Shown: in pieces, positions 25,067-33,691 of the stretch
How positions within the stretch are numbered: the first letter of the stretch is position 1
How the letters are laid out: every line of letters starts with the position of its first letter
Assembly: GCF_000718025.1 (NCBI RefSeq)
Contig: NZ_JODS01000002.1
Location: forward strand, 611,431-675,430
Length of the DNA stretch: 64,000 nucleotides
Source: Kitasatospora purpeofusca
Lineage (GTDB): Bacteria > Actinomycetota > Actinomycetes > Streptomycetales > Streptomycetaceae
Reading direction: 5' to 3'
The notes under the pieces: model-generated
Database searches by the model: none
What the model saw: the letters and a program-made list of their open reading frames with translations, nothing else
What the model was told of the DNA's origin: nothing
Position numbers and translations under genes: made by a program

Positions 25067-27121
25067 TCAGCCGAAGGGGTCGCGCTCCGGGGCGGGGACG
25101 CTCGGCGGGGCGGTCGGCGGCGGCGGGACGGACGGCGGGCCGGGCACGGTGGTGCCGAACGGGTCGGCGGCCCGCTCGGCGGCGGTCACCGTGCCGAAGG
25201 GGTCGGGGGCGGCCGCGGCTTGGGGCACGGCGGCCGGCGGCACGGCCGCGGGGGGCGCGGCGGCCGGGGTGCCGAGGATGCCGAAGGGGTCGAAGTCCGG
25301 CGGGGGCACCATGACGGGCGTGCCCTTGAGGGGTTCCGGGGTCTCGGGCTCGGCCGTGGCGGCCGGGGTGCCGAGGATGCCGAAGGGGTCGAAGTCCGGG
25401 GGCGGCACCATGACGGGCGTGCCCTTGAGGGGTTCCGGGGTCTCGGGCTCGGGCGCGGCGGCCGGGGTGCCGAGGATGCCGAACGGGTCGAAGTCCGGCG
25501 GGGGCACCGTCACGGGCGTGCCCTTGGGCGAGGCCGGCGCGGCGGGCGCGTCCTCGGGGATCAGGATCGGCTGCGCCGGGGTCGGGTCGGCGACCGGCGC
25601 GAAGGGGTTGAAGTCGGCCGGGGGGACCCGGACCGGGGTGCCGCGCAGGTGCACCGGGAGCTCGGCGGCCTCGTCGGCGGCGGTGGCCGCGACCCGGGGC
25701 AGGTCGGCGGCGGGCGGCAGGCCGGTGACGGGAGGCGCCGTCGGGGCCGGCGGGGCCGCGGCGGGCATCGGGGGCGCCGCCGGGTAGGAGGTCGGCGCCG
25801 GTTCGGCGGTCGGGACGAGGAGCACGGTGGCGGCGGGCAGCGGCGCGGTCGGAGCGGCCGGGACGCCGTCCCAGCCGAACTGCACGGACTTCAGCAGTTC
25901 CGCGAAGACGTCCGTGTACAGCTCCCAGTCCTGCGGCTGGGCGGTGGTCAGCTGGACGCAGAGCACCGAGGCGCCGTCCGGCAGCGGGACGAACGCCTCG
26001 ACCACCGAGGTGACCGCCCAGCGGCGCACCCCGTCGGCGGCCAGCGGGCCCGGGACGGGCACACTGCGGCCCTCGACCAGGACGGCGGCCGGCCCGGCGG
26101 GCAGCAGCACCGTCCACACCTCGGCGTGCCGCCGCACGGTGGCGAGCTCGGTGGCCAGGCCGGTGATCGGCAGCGGGTGGCGGGCCAGCGAGACGACCAG
26201 CGTCGCGTCGGCCGCCCTGCCGTCCACCTGGACCGCCGCGACACCCGCGTAGACGGCGCCGGAGGCGGTGACGACATCGGCCAGGGCGGCGGCGATCAGC
26301 GCGAACTCGCGGCGGTCGGCCGGAGCCGTGCCGCTGAACAGCTCCTCGGCGGTCTCGGCCAGGTGGGTCGTCAGCTCGGCGGCGGCCGCGCCGGTGGCCG
26401 GGGCGATCCCGAGGCCGGCCGGGATGCCGTCCACGGGGCCGGTGGACACCGTGCGGGCGGAGACCCCGGGCGGGCCGCCGGGCGCGGTGAGGGAGTGGAA
26501 GCCGGGCGGGACGACCAGTCGGACCTCGGCGCCCGCGCCGGTCGGCAGCTCGACCGGCTGCCGGGTCTGCTGCCCGGCCGCGAGGGCGGCCAGCGGCGCG
26601 GCGAACGCGGGGCGGAGCTTGGGGTCGGCGGGCTCGCCGGTCACCGGGAGGTCGAAGTGCCCGGCGGTGAGGGCCTCCGGGGAGCCGCCCGCCGCGCCCC
26701 GGACCGGGCCGGCGGCGCCGTAGCGGGCCAGCAGTCCGCCGATCGCCAGCGGGGCGAGCGCGGCGCCGCTGCCGGGCCGGGCGGTGCCGGCGGTGACCAC
26801 GGTGCCGAGCCGGCCGACGGCGGTGTGCACCGGGCCGTTGGGTGCCAGCGGCAGCTGGAACAGGGCTTCGGCGGCCGGGTGCGCGGTGGACCGCAGTGCC
26901 GTCAGCACGGCCGCGGGGTGGCGCGAGGCGCGGGCGTCGAAGAGCGCGTCGGTGAGGCTGCCGAGCGTCGCGGAGACCCGCTCCGCCGCCGCGAAGGGAG
27001 TCGCCTCCGCGCTGAACTGACCGTCCTGGGTCAACTGTTGAGCCCCCCGCTCTGCTCGCTGTGCGTTCGCTGGTGCGGATCCCGGCCCGAGGGTGCCCGA
27101 TGGGCCGTCGGATCCGTGCAC
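25067..27121 (-). CDS. Uncharacterised large protein with C-terminal DPFG repeats
   Basis: About 684 residues from GTG 27121; TTG 27034 (MTQDGQFSAEATPF..., after GGGGGG) is a credible later start. I do not recognise the family. Residues 40-380 form an Ala/Gly/Val-rich globular part (for example YAGVAAVQVDGRAADATLVVSL, 22 residues split by a glycine turn). From about 420 the chain is proline-rich and ends in seven DPF/NPF motifs: one NPFA, three DPFGILG in a 33-residue unit, then DPFGTV, DPFGTT and a terminal DPFG. No signal peptide or membrane helix is evident, so it is probably cytoplasmic. The disordered motif tail suggests a scaffold binding a repeated partner site. Confidence 0.75.
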   Translation of the reverse strand: MHGSDGPSGTLGPGSAPANAQRAERGAQQLTQDGQFSAEATPFAAAERVSATLGSLTDALFDARASRHPAAVLTALRSTAHPAAEALFQLPLAPNGPVHTAVGRLGTVVTAGTARPGSGAALAPLAIGGLLARYGAAGPVRGAAGGSPEALTAGHFDLPVTGEPADPKLRPAFAAPLAALAAGQQTRQPVELPTGAGAEVRLVVPPGFHSLTAPGGPPGVSARTVSTGPVDGIPAGLGIAPATGAAAAELTTHLAETAEELFSGTAPADRREFALIAAALADVVTASGAVYAGVAAVQVDGRAADATLVVSLARHPLPITGLATELATVRRHAEVWTVLLPAGPAAVLVEGRSVPVPGPLAADGVRRWAVTSVVEAFVPLPDGASVLCVQLTTAQPQDWELYTDVFAELLKSVQFGWDGVPAAPTAPLPAATVLLVPTAEPAPTSYPAAPPMPAAAPPAPTAPPVTGLPPAADLPRVAATAADEAAELPVHLRGTPVRVPPADFNPFAPVADPTPAQPILIPEDAPAAPASPKGTPVTVPPPDFDPFGILGTPAAAPEPETPEPLKGTPVMVPPPDFDPFGILGTPAATAEPETPEPLKGTPVMVPPPDFDPFGILGTPAAAPPAAVPPAAVPQAAAAPDPFGTVTAAERAADPFGTTVPGPPSVPPPPTAPPSVPAPERDPFG
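25262..25558 (-). repeat. 99-bp coding repeat, three copies
   Basis: The block GGCCGGGGTG recurs at 25262, 25361 and 25460, an exact 99-bp period. Each unit encodes 33 residues including KGTPV(M/T)VPPPDFDPFGILG. Copies are nearly identical at the DNA level, so the array is recent and may vary in copy number. Confidence 0.9.
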
Positions 27122-27178
27122 ATTCCTATCAGAGGCCGCCGACGCGGCAGAACCGGCCGTCCGTGGCGCGGCCCGTGC

Positions 27179-28132
27179 TCAGAGCCGCTCCCGCGGCTCC
27201 TCCGGGGCCGGGGCCGGCGGGACGGCCAGGACGGCGAGGGTGTCGGCCAGGCCGGGGACGGCCAGCAGGCCCGCGAGGTCGCGGACCAGCTTCCCGGTCG
27301 GGCCGTCCGGCCGCTCCCCGGCGAAGAAGCCGGCCAGCTCGGCGGCGAGCGCGGGCTCCCGGGCGGCGGTCAGGGTGAGCGCGGCGACGAACTCCTGCAC
27401 CAGGTGCAACTGCAGCTCCTCCAACGGCACCGAGCGGTCGGCCAGCCACTCCAGCGAGGTGATCTCGGCGTTGGCGATCCAGGCCCGGACGGTCAGCCGC
27501 AGCCCCGGGCTGGGCGAGGGGAGCGCCAGGTGGCCGAGGATCTGCTCGTGCGCGGCCTTCCGGACCTCGTCGATCACCGCCGAGGTGTTGGTGCTGGCGG
27601 TCACCGAGCCGCCGCGCAGCAGCGCGGCGAAGCCGGGGCCGTGGCTCTGCACGAAGTCCAGGTAGCGGCCCATCACCCGGTACAGCCGCTCGGACAGCGG
27701 GCCGTCGGCCGGCTCCTCGAACCGGGCGGACAGCTCCCGGCCGGCCCGCCGCAGCGACTCCTCGTAGATCGCCTGCTTGCCCGGGAAGTAGTGGTAGACC
27801 AGCGGCCGGGAGGCGCCCGCGGCGGCGGCGATGTCGTCGATCGACACCTCCTCCGGCGGGCGGTGGCTGAACAACTCCAGCGCGACGGCGATCAGCTGCT
27901 CGCGCCGCTCGTCGACGCTCAGCCGTCGGCGCGGCCGCGCGGCCTTGCCCGTCCCGGCCGCCTGGTTCGCCTTGCCGGGTCCGGCCGCCTTGCCCGTCCC
28001 GACGGCTCCGCCCGCCTCGCCCGCCCCGACCGCCGGTTCCGGTGTGCCGGTCGGCGCGGACCGCCCGGTGCGCTCCGGACGGTCGCCGCGCGCGGGCGCG
28101 GAGGAGGGGGCCGACGGCGTGCGGGATGCCAT
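27179..28132 (-). CDS. TetR-family regulator with long basic low-complexity N terminus
   Basis: A 317-residue TetR-type repressor. The DNA-binding helix-turn-helix lies at about residues 84-127 (ERREQLIAVALELFSHRPPEEVSIDDIAAAAGASRPLVYHYF). The first ~75 residues are an Ala/Gly/Pro/Lys-rich tail with repeated GTGKAA and PGKANQ units, unlike ordinary TetR proteins, and rich in basic residues. The C-terminal ligand-binding part (about 130-317) has the size of a TetR_C domain. ATG 28132 is preferred; GTG 28141 adds three residues. The target is unknown; neighbours on both sides are unrelated minus-strand genes. Confidence 0.85.
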   Translation of the reverse strand: MASRTPSAPSSAPARGDRPERTGRSAPTGTPEPAVGAGEAGGAVGTGKAAGPGKANQAAGTGKAARPRRRLSVDERREQLIAVALELFSHRPPEEVSIDDIAAAAGASRPLVYHYFPGKQAIYEESLRRAGRELSARFEEPADGPLSERLYRVMGRYLDFVQSHGPGFAALLRGGSVTASTNTSAVIDEVRKAAHEQILGHLALPSPSPGLRLTVRAWIANAEITSLEWLADRSVPLEELQLHLVQEFVAALTLTAAREPALAAELAGFFAGERPDGPTGKLVRDLAGLLAVPGLADTLAVLAVPPAPAPEEPRERL

Positions 28133-28165
28133 GCGCGCCACCCTATCGGCCCGGGTCAGGGACGG

Positions 28166-28675
28166 TCAGGCCCGGTGGTGCTCCAGGTAGCGGCGGTACG
28201 CCTCCCTGCCGTCCGGGACGAACTCGTCCCGGGCCAGGCGTTCGGCCAGCTCGGCCGGGGTCAGCCAGGCGTGCCAGGCCACCTCGGACTCCTGCGGGTC
28301 CACCGGCCCGTCCCACTCGGCCTCGTGCACATCGGACCACCAGCTGAGGCCGTCGCCCCGGAAGACGAAGCGGAACAGCGGGCGCGGGACGATGCCGCTC
28401 ACGCCCAGCTCCTCCTCGGCCTCCCGGACGGCGGCCTCCTCGTACGTCTCGCCGGCGCCCACCACGCCGCCGACGAACATGTCGTGGGCGCCCGGGGCGA
28501 ACAGCTTGGTGTCGGTGCGCCGGTGCACGAAGATCCGCCCGGCCGGGTCGCGGACCAGGACGAAGACGCACCGGTGCAGCAGCCCCCGCCGGTACACCTC
28601 CCCGCGGGTCTCGGTCCCGATCACCCGGTCGTGCTCGTCGACGACGTCCAGCAGCTCATCGGCAGGATTGGTCAT
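28166..28675 (-). CDS. NUDIX hydrolase (YfcD/IDI-like)
   Basis: A 169-residue NUDIX protein. The box runs from GVVGAGETYEEAAVREAEE to ELGV and fits G-x5-E-x7-R-E-U-x-E-E-x-G-U with every acidic metal ligand present. The N-terminal DELLDVVDEHDRVIGTETRGEV is typical of the IDI/YfcD branch. It should hydrolyse a nucleoside diphosphate derivative or a related pyrophosphate; the true substrate is not readable. ATG 28675; 23 nt upstream of the next minus-strand stop. Confidence 0.88.
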   Translation of the reverse strand: MTNPADELLDVVDEHDRVIGTETRGEVYRRGLLHRCVFVLVRDPAGRIFVHRRTDTKLFAPGAHDMFVGGVVGAGETYEEAAVREAEEELGVSGIVPRPLFRFVFRGDGLSWWSDVHEAEWDGPVDPQESEVAWHAWLTPAELAERLARDEFVPDGREAYRRYLEHHRA

Positions 28676-28761
28676 GCCCGACAGGTTAGGGTTTCCGGGC
28701 GATTCGCGGATACACGAACGATGAACGTACGAACGATCGACGAGGACGGGGACGGCGCGCG

Positions 28762-29982
28762 GTGGTGGAGATCTGGGGCGAGACGGCCGAGGGCTTCGAG
28801 CCGGTGCGGGAGGCCTTCGCCCGCAACTTCCGGGACCACGGCGAACTCGGCGCGGCGTTCGCGCTGTACGTACGGGGCCGGAAGGTGGTCGACCTGTGGG
28901 GCGGCGACGCCCGGCCGGAGGTCGGCGGCCGGCCCGCGCCGGCGGTGCCGTGGACGGCCGACACCGCGCAGGTGCTGCGCTCGGTCACCAAGGGCCTGAC
29001 CGCGACCACCGCACTGCTGCTCGCCGAGCGCGGGCAGCTCGACCTGGACGCCCCGGTCGCCTCCTACTGGCCGGAGTTCGCGGCGGCCGGCAAGGGCGGG
29101 GTGCCGGTGCGCTGGCTGCTGTCGCACCAGGCGGGCGTGCCCGCGCTGGACGTGCCGCTGCGGCTGGAGGACGTGCTCACCTGGGAGCGGGCGGCCGCCG
29201 CGGTGGCCGCCCAGCGGCCCGCCTGGGAGCCGGGGACCGCGCACGGCTACCACCCGTACACCTTCGGCTGGCTGGTCGGCGAGGTGGTGCGCCGGGTCTC
29301 CGGACGGACCGTCGGCCAGTACTTCGCCGAGGAGATCGCCCGGCCGCTCGGCCTGGACCTGTGGATCGGGCTGCCGGCCGGCGCCGCGCCCAGGGTCGGC
29401 CGGCTGGTCGACCTGCCCGCCCCGCCGTCGGCCAGGACCGGGCCGAGCGGCCTGCGGCTGCGGCCCAAGCAGTCGGTCCGGGACGCCTACCAGGACCCGT
29501 CCTCGCTGACCGCGCGCGCCTTCGCCTCGGTGCGCCCCGGGGTGGACCTCAACGACCCGGCGGTGCAGGCCGCCGAGATCCCCGGCGCGGGCGGGATCGG
29601 CACCGCGCGCTCGGTGGCGCGGTTCTACGCGGCACTGATCGGCGAGGCGGACCGGTACGGCAGCGGCGGCGGGACGCTGCCGCCGCTGCTCGGCCCGGAG
29701 GTGCTGGCCCGCGCGGTCGGGCCGGTGGTGAGCGGCCCGGACCGGGTGCTGATCGTCAACTCGACCTTCGGGCTGGGCTTCTTCCGGCACAGCCCGACCG
29801 CGCTGATGGCCTCGCCGGCCAGCTTCGGGCACCCCGGCCGGGGCGGTTCGCTGGGCTTCGCCGATCCCGGGCTCGGGATCGGCTTCGGCTACGTCACCAA
29901 CGGCATGCAGCCCGGTGTCACCGGGGACGTCCGCTCCCGCGCGCTGATCCGGGCGGTGCGGGAGTCGCTCGGGGTGTCCTGA
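28762..29982 (+). CDS. Serine hydrolase of the beta-lactamase class C/EstB family
   Basis: A 406-residue serine hydrolase. The nucleophile is in SVTK of LRSVTKGLTA (S-x-x-K), the Tyr of the second motif is in HGYHPYTFGWL and the third motif region reads FGHPGRGGSLGFADP. It has no signal peptide, so it is probably an intracellular esterase or peptidase relative, not a beta-lactamase. GTG 28762 or GTG 28765 may be the start; neither has a strong ribosome site. Family members hydrolyse esters or D-amino-acid peptides. Confidence 0.85.
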   Translation: MVEIWGETAEGFEPVREAFARNFRDHGELGAAFALYVRGRKVVDLWGGDARPEVGGRPAPAVPWTADTAQVLRSVTKGLTATTALLLAERGQLDLDAPVASYWPEFAAAGKGGVPVRWLLSHQAGVPALDVPLRLEDVLTWERAAAAVAAQRPAWEPGTAHGYHPYTFGWLVGEVVRRVSGRTVGQYFAEEIARPLGLDLWIGLPAGAAPRVGRLVDLPAPPSARTGPSGLRLRPKQSVRDAYQDPSSLTARAFASVRPGVDLNDPAVQAAEIPGAGGIGTARSVARFYAALIGEADRYGSGGGTLPPLLGPEVLARAVGPVVSGPDRVLIVNSTFGLGFFRHSPTALMASPASFGHPGRGGSLGFADPGLGIGFGYVTNGMQPGVTGDVRSRALIRAVRESLGVS

Positions 29983-30019
29983 CCCTCCCCGGCCGTCCCC
30001 GGTGACGGGGCGCCGGGGG

Positions 30020-30343
30020 TCAGGCCTGGCCGGTCTCGAAGCGGCCGATCCGGCCGTGCTCGACGGTGAAGCGCCAGGCGGTGCGCATCTCGCCCCAGGT
30101 CTCGTTGCGGAAGTCGGCGACCAGCGCCCGGCCGCCGTCGGACTCGGAGCGGACCTCCATGTGGCCGCGCACGGTGAAGATCTCCCGGTCGATCCAGTCC
30201 TGGAGGTCGCGGTCGGAGCCGTCGTCGGACATCGTGGCGTCGGGGGCGAGCAGGTCGACGAATGCCTGCCGGTCGCCCGCGTTGATCGCGGTGACGGCGG
30301 CGCGCACGGTCGGGTCGGTCAGTTTGGCGGTGGCGATGGCCAT
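30020..30343 (-). CDS. NTF2-like (SnoaL-type) small protein
   Basis: A 107-residue cone-shaped alpha+beta-barrel protein: TDPTVRAAVTAINAGDRQAF helix, LLAPDATMSDDG, DWIDREIF, then strands HMEVRSESDGGRALVADF and MRTAWRFTVEHGRIGRFETG. The fold is used for polyketide cyclases, ketosteroid isomerases and many unknowns. There is no clear catalytic Asp pair. ATG 30343 follows GGGAG. Confidence 0.82.
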   Translation of the reverse strand: MAIATAKLTDPTVRAAVTAINAGDRQAFVDLLAPDATMSDDGSDRDLQDWIDREIFTVRGHMEVRSESDGGRALVADFRNETWGEMRTAWRFTVEHGRIGRFETGQA

Positions 30344-30513
30344 CCGGTCTCCCAGGAGTCGAAGCGGTGGGGACTCCTGTTTAGGGCGTCGGACGGGACA
30401 CGCCGCGCATGTCGGCGGCGCGTCGGAGATTTCCGGTGATTCATGTGCTTACATCCCGATACGGGTGATTTGCCCTCAGGGGTCCCCGAGACCGGGCCAC
30501 GGGGAGTGGCGTA

Positions 30514-30550
30514 CGGAGTGGGAAGTCGGCCGGACCGACTTCCCACTCCG
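30514..30550 (-). terminator. Terminator of the aldehyde dehydrogenase gene
   Basis: A perfect 16-bp stem (30514-30529 with 30535-30550), loop CCGGA. It lies about 83 nt beyond the aldehyde dehydrogenase stop in the direction of transcription. Confidence 0.8.
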
Positions 30551-30632
30551 CGTTCCGGGCCCGTCGGCGGTGCCGGTCGGCGGTGCCGGTCGGCGGTGCC
30601 GCCTTCTCGGTGCCGGGGGCGGGGCCGGTCGG

Positions 30633-32156
30633 TCAGAACAGGCCCAGGGCCTGCGGGGAGTAGCTGACCAGGAGGTTCTTGGTCTGCTGGTAGTGCTCCA
30701 GGACGGCCTTGTGGTTCTCCCGGCCGATGCCCGAGTTCTTGTACCCGCCGAAGGCCGCGTGGGCCGGGTAGGCGTGGAAGCAGTTGGTCCAGACCCGGCC
30801 CGCCTGGATGGCGCGGCCCGCCCGGTAGGCGGTGGTGCCGTTGCGGGTCCAGACACCGGCGCCGAGGCCGTACAGGGTGTCGTTGGCGAGCGCTATCGCG
30901 TCGTCGAAGTCGTCGAAGCGGGTGACCGCGACGACGGGGCCGAAGATCTCCTCCTGGAAGATCCGCATCCCGTTGACGCCCTCGAAGACGGTCGGCGTCA
31001 TGTAGTAGCCGCCGGCCAGCGAGCCCCCGAGGTCGGCCCGCTCGCCGCCGGCCAGTACCTTGGCGCCCTCGGCCTGGCCGATGTCGATGTAGGAGAGGAC
31101 CTTGCGCAGCTGCTCGGCGCTGGCCTGCGCGCCGACCTGGGTCTCGGTGTCGAGCGGGTTGCCCTGGCGCATCGAACGGACCCGCTCCAGGCCGTCCGCG
31201 AGCAGCCGGTCGTAGATCGAGGACTCGATCAGCGCCCGGCTCGGACAGGTGCAGACCTCGCCCTGGTTGAGGGCGAACATCGCGAAGCCCTCGACCGTCT
31301 TGTCGTAGAAGGCGTCCCGCTCGGCGGCGACGTCGGCGAAGAACAGGTTGGGGCTCTTGCCGCCCAGCTCCAGCGAGACCGGGATGAGGTTGCCGCTGGC
31401 GTACTGCGCGATCAGCCGGCCGGTGGTGGTCTCGCCGGTGAAGGCGATCTTCCGGATCCGGTCGCTGGAGGCCAGCGGACGCCCGGCCTCCAGGCCGTAG
31501 CCGTTGACCACGTTGAGCACGCCCGGCGGCAGCAGGTCGGCGGTCAGTTCGACCAGCAGCAGGACGGAGGCCGGGGTCTGCTCGGCGGGCTTCAGCACGA
31601 CCGCGTTGCCCGCCGCGAGGGCCGGCGCGAGCTTCCAGATCGCCATCAGGATCGGGAAGTTCCACGGGATGATCTGGCCGACCACGCCCAGCGGCTCGTG
31701 GAAGTGGTACGCCACGGTGTCCTCGTCCAGCTGGGAGAGGCCGCCCTCCTGGGCGCGCAGCGCGCCGGCGAAGTAGCGCAGGTGGTCGACCGCGAGCGGC
31801 AGGTCGGCGCCCAGGGTCTCGCGGACCGGCTTGCCGTTCTCCCAGCTCTCCGCGACGGCGAGCCGTTCGAGGTTCTGCGCGATCCGGTCGGCGATCCGCA
31901 GCAGGACCTGGGCGCGTTCGGCGGGCGGGGTGCGGCCCCAGGCCGGGGCGGCGGCGTGGGCGGCGTCGAGGGCGGCCTCGATGTCCTCGGCGGTGCCGCG
32001 GGCGACCTCGGTGAAGACCTCGCCGGTGACCGGGCTGGGGTTCTCGAAGTACTGGCCGAGGACCGGGGGCGTCCAGCGGCCGCCGATCCAGTGCTCGTAG
32101 CGGGGGCGGTACTCGACGATGGATCCGGGCTGTCCGGGGGGCTGGTAGACCGGCAT
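30633..32156 (-). CDS. Aldehyde dehydrogenase, ExaC/AldB type
   Basis: A 507-residue NAD(P)-dependent aldehyde dehydrogenase that oxidises acetaldehyde or related short aldehydes. The catalytic Cys is in NQGEVCTCPSRALIE, a segment matching the AldB/ExaC branch. The general-base Glu is in LELGGKSPN, and IPWNFPILM and FTGETTTGR are the cofactor-binding and conserved loops. ATG 32156 has AGGAGG about 9 nt upstream. It is 294 bp from the terpene synthase gene and probably has its own promoter; a metabolic link to terpenes is only positional. Confidence 0.92.
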   Translation of the reverse strand: MPVYQPPGQPGSIVEYRPRYEHWIGGRWTPPVLGQYFENPSPVTGEVFTEVARGTAEDIEAALDAAHAAAPAWGRTPPAERAQVLLRIADRIAQNLERLAVAESWENGKPVRETLGADLPLAVDHLRYFAGALRAQEGGLSQLDEDTVAYHFHEPLGVVGQIIPWNFPILMAIWKLAPALAAGNAVVLKPAEQTPASVLLLVELTADLLPPGVLNVVNGYGLEAGRPLASSDRIRKIAFTGETTTGRLIAQYASGNLIPVSLELGGKSPNLFFADVAAERDAFYDKTVEGFAMFALNQGEVCTCPSRALIESSIYDRLLADGLERVRSMRQGNPLDTETQVGAQASAEQLRKVLSYIDIGQAEGAKVLAGGERADLGGSLAGGYYMTPTVFEGVNGMRIFQEEIFGPVVAVTRFDDFDDAIALANDTLYGLGAGVWTRNGTTAYRAGRAIQAGRVWTNCFHAYPAHAAFGGYKNSGIGRENHKAVLEHYQQTKNLLVSYSPQALGLF

Positions 32157-32450
32157 GCTCTGGTGCCTCCTCGCGCTGTCGGGGCGCCGCACCGGCGCGT
32201 GGGCCGGGCGGTGCGCCGGGCCGTGCAGGGCGGCCCGGCGGAGGGTACGGACACACACGCGGGTCGGGCGTGCCCCGCTCCGGGGGGCGCCCGCCGAGCA
32301 GCACCCTAACCGGCGGGCGGCCGGTTCGGCTACGGTCCGTACGGTGCCCGTCCACGGAGGGTGGCGCATTCCGGCCGCCGCGCTTCGGTCCCGGCGCCTG
32401 CTCGTCGGCCTCGGACGGGAGCGCACCGGAGGCGGGCGGGCGGACGCCCC

Positions 32451-33398
32451 TCAGGCCTCCTGGTAGCGGCCGGTGCGGCGCTCCCAGCTCAGGTAGCCGG
32501 CCAGCCAGGTGACCAGGCCGTCGGCGTAGCGCTGGGCGACGATCCGCTCGACCCGGGCCAGCCCCAGCTCCCGGTACACGTCGGGCAGCCGTTCGTACAG
32601 CTCGCGGCAGCGCTCGGCCATCAGCTGGGCCTCGGCCATCACCACCGCGCAGGCCGACTCGGCCGAGCAGTCCCGCTCCCGCTGGACGATCATCACCAGG
32701 TTGTTGACGTCGCCGCGCGGAGCCTCCAGCGGGAACGAGCGGACGTCGTTGGTGAGCGAGGGGATGTCGGCGGCGAGCTGGCGGATCTGACGCAGCACCG
32801 GGTGGTGCAGGACGGCCGGCGGGACCTCGAAGTGGCCGAGTCGCTCGACCATGTCGAAGATGGTCTCCATCGCGGCGGTGCCGCGCCGCAGTACCTGGTA
32901 GCCGGCCCGATCGGGAGGGCGCGGGCTTATCCGGCCGGCCGCCTCGGCGGGGTGACTGGCCAGGTAGTACTCCCAGTTGTACGCGGCGCGCGCCTGCCAG
33001 CGGGCCGGCATGCCCTGGACGCTGCGCTCCCAGAGGTCGGCGAACGCGGTCTCCACGGGCGAGTCCCGGTCGGGCCGGGCGCCGTGCAGCACGGCCACCA
33101 GCCGGTCGCAGATGGGGGCGACCTCGGCGGGGCGGCGGCCGAGCGGGCCGTCGAACTGGTCGTCGAACAGGAAGTAGAAGCCCATGAGGTCGGCGGCCAG
33201 GGCGAGTTCGTCCGGCCCGGCGTCGGGGTAGCCGAGGGCGGCGAGGTCGACGACCTCCCAGTGCGCGTAGGACGGGTGGGTCGGGTCGGCCAGCAGCGGG
33301 TGGCGGGTGAGCCAGGCGCGGTGCAGTTCGGTGGCGTACGGCCCGTGGGCACTGCGACGGTACGGGAACGGAATCTGAAGTGAGGTGTCGTCAGACAT
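32451..33398 (-). CDS. Class I terpene synthase (sesquiterpene-type cyclase)
   Basis: A 315-residue terpene cyclase. The Mg-binding motif is D-D-Q-F-D in YFLFDDQFDG (about residue 90), a full DDxxD. The second metal motif NDVRSFPLE fits N-D-x-x-S-x-x-x-E. It starts ATG 33398 with GGGAG upstream. Length and FPFPYRRSAHGPYA-like N terminus are typical of bacterial sesquiterpene synthases. The product is not predictable from sequence alone. A geranyl/farnesyl diphosphate source is not encoded nearby, so it uses the general prenyl pool. It is divergent from a large regulator gene. Confidence 0.9.
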   Translation of the reverse strand: MSDDTSLQIPFPYRRSAHGPYATELHRAWLTRHPLLADPTHPSYAHWEVVDLAALGYPDAGPDELALAADLMGFYFLFDDQFDGPLGRRPAEVAPICDRLVAVLHGARPDRDSPVETAFADLWERSVQGMPARWQARAAYNWEYYLASHPAEAAGRISPRPPDRAGYQVLRRGTAAMETIFDMVERLGHFEVPPAVLHHPVLRQIRQLAADIPSLTNDVRSFPLEAPRGDVNNLVMIVQRERDCSAESACAVVMAEAQLMAERCRELYERLPDVYRELGLARVERIVAQRYADGLVTWLAGYLSWERRTGRYQEA

Positions 33399-33691
33399 CG
33401 GACTCCCGGAGCTGCGGAGGGTGGGGGCGCTTAAGGTATTACTGCTGTCAGTGGGGGAGTTGGGGTTGCGCGGCCGGTTGGTGACGGATTGGCACGACAT
33501 GATCAACTTGGCCTGCGGGCCGTAGAGTATCCGATGCAATGATCCGACGTTAGGGATATAGGGCAATTGCCCTCGGCAAGCTCGCCGAACCCTCGATCTC
33601 GGCCCCCGCCTGCGTGAATGCGCTCCACCGCACCCCCGGCGGCGCTACTCTCGGCTCCACGAGCAGGGAACGGCGAGGCGGAGGCGCGACG
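33399..33691. promoter_or_regulatory. Divergent promoter region of terpene synthase and large regulator
   Basis: 293 bp, lower in GC than its neighbours. It holds the perfect palindrome GGGCAATTGCCC (33561-33572) and AT-rich patches at 33429-33447 and 33523-33560 that could hold promoters on both strands. Exact start sites cannot be assigned. Confidence 0.5.
33561..33572. promoter_or_regulatory. Perfect 12-bp palindrome
   Basis: GGGCAATTGCCC, 120 bp upstream of the regulator start, with a related GGCAAGCTCGCC just after it (33575-33586). Candidate binding site for the regulator encoded to the right or another factor. Confidence 0.35.

Noticed and set aside
25067..27121. Reading the DPF/NPF motifs as eukaryotic-type endocytic signals
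   Set aside because: The resemblance is only three residues long and no bacterial partner of that kind is known; kept only as a repeated motif.
24563..28999. A 1478-codon open frame on the plus strand
   Set aside because: It is antisense to the chitinase, repeat-protein, TetR and NUDIX genes. Long antisense frames are normal in DNA this rich in GC, and the translation is Gly/Arg/Ala-rich with no domain.
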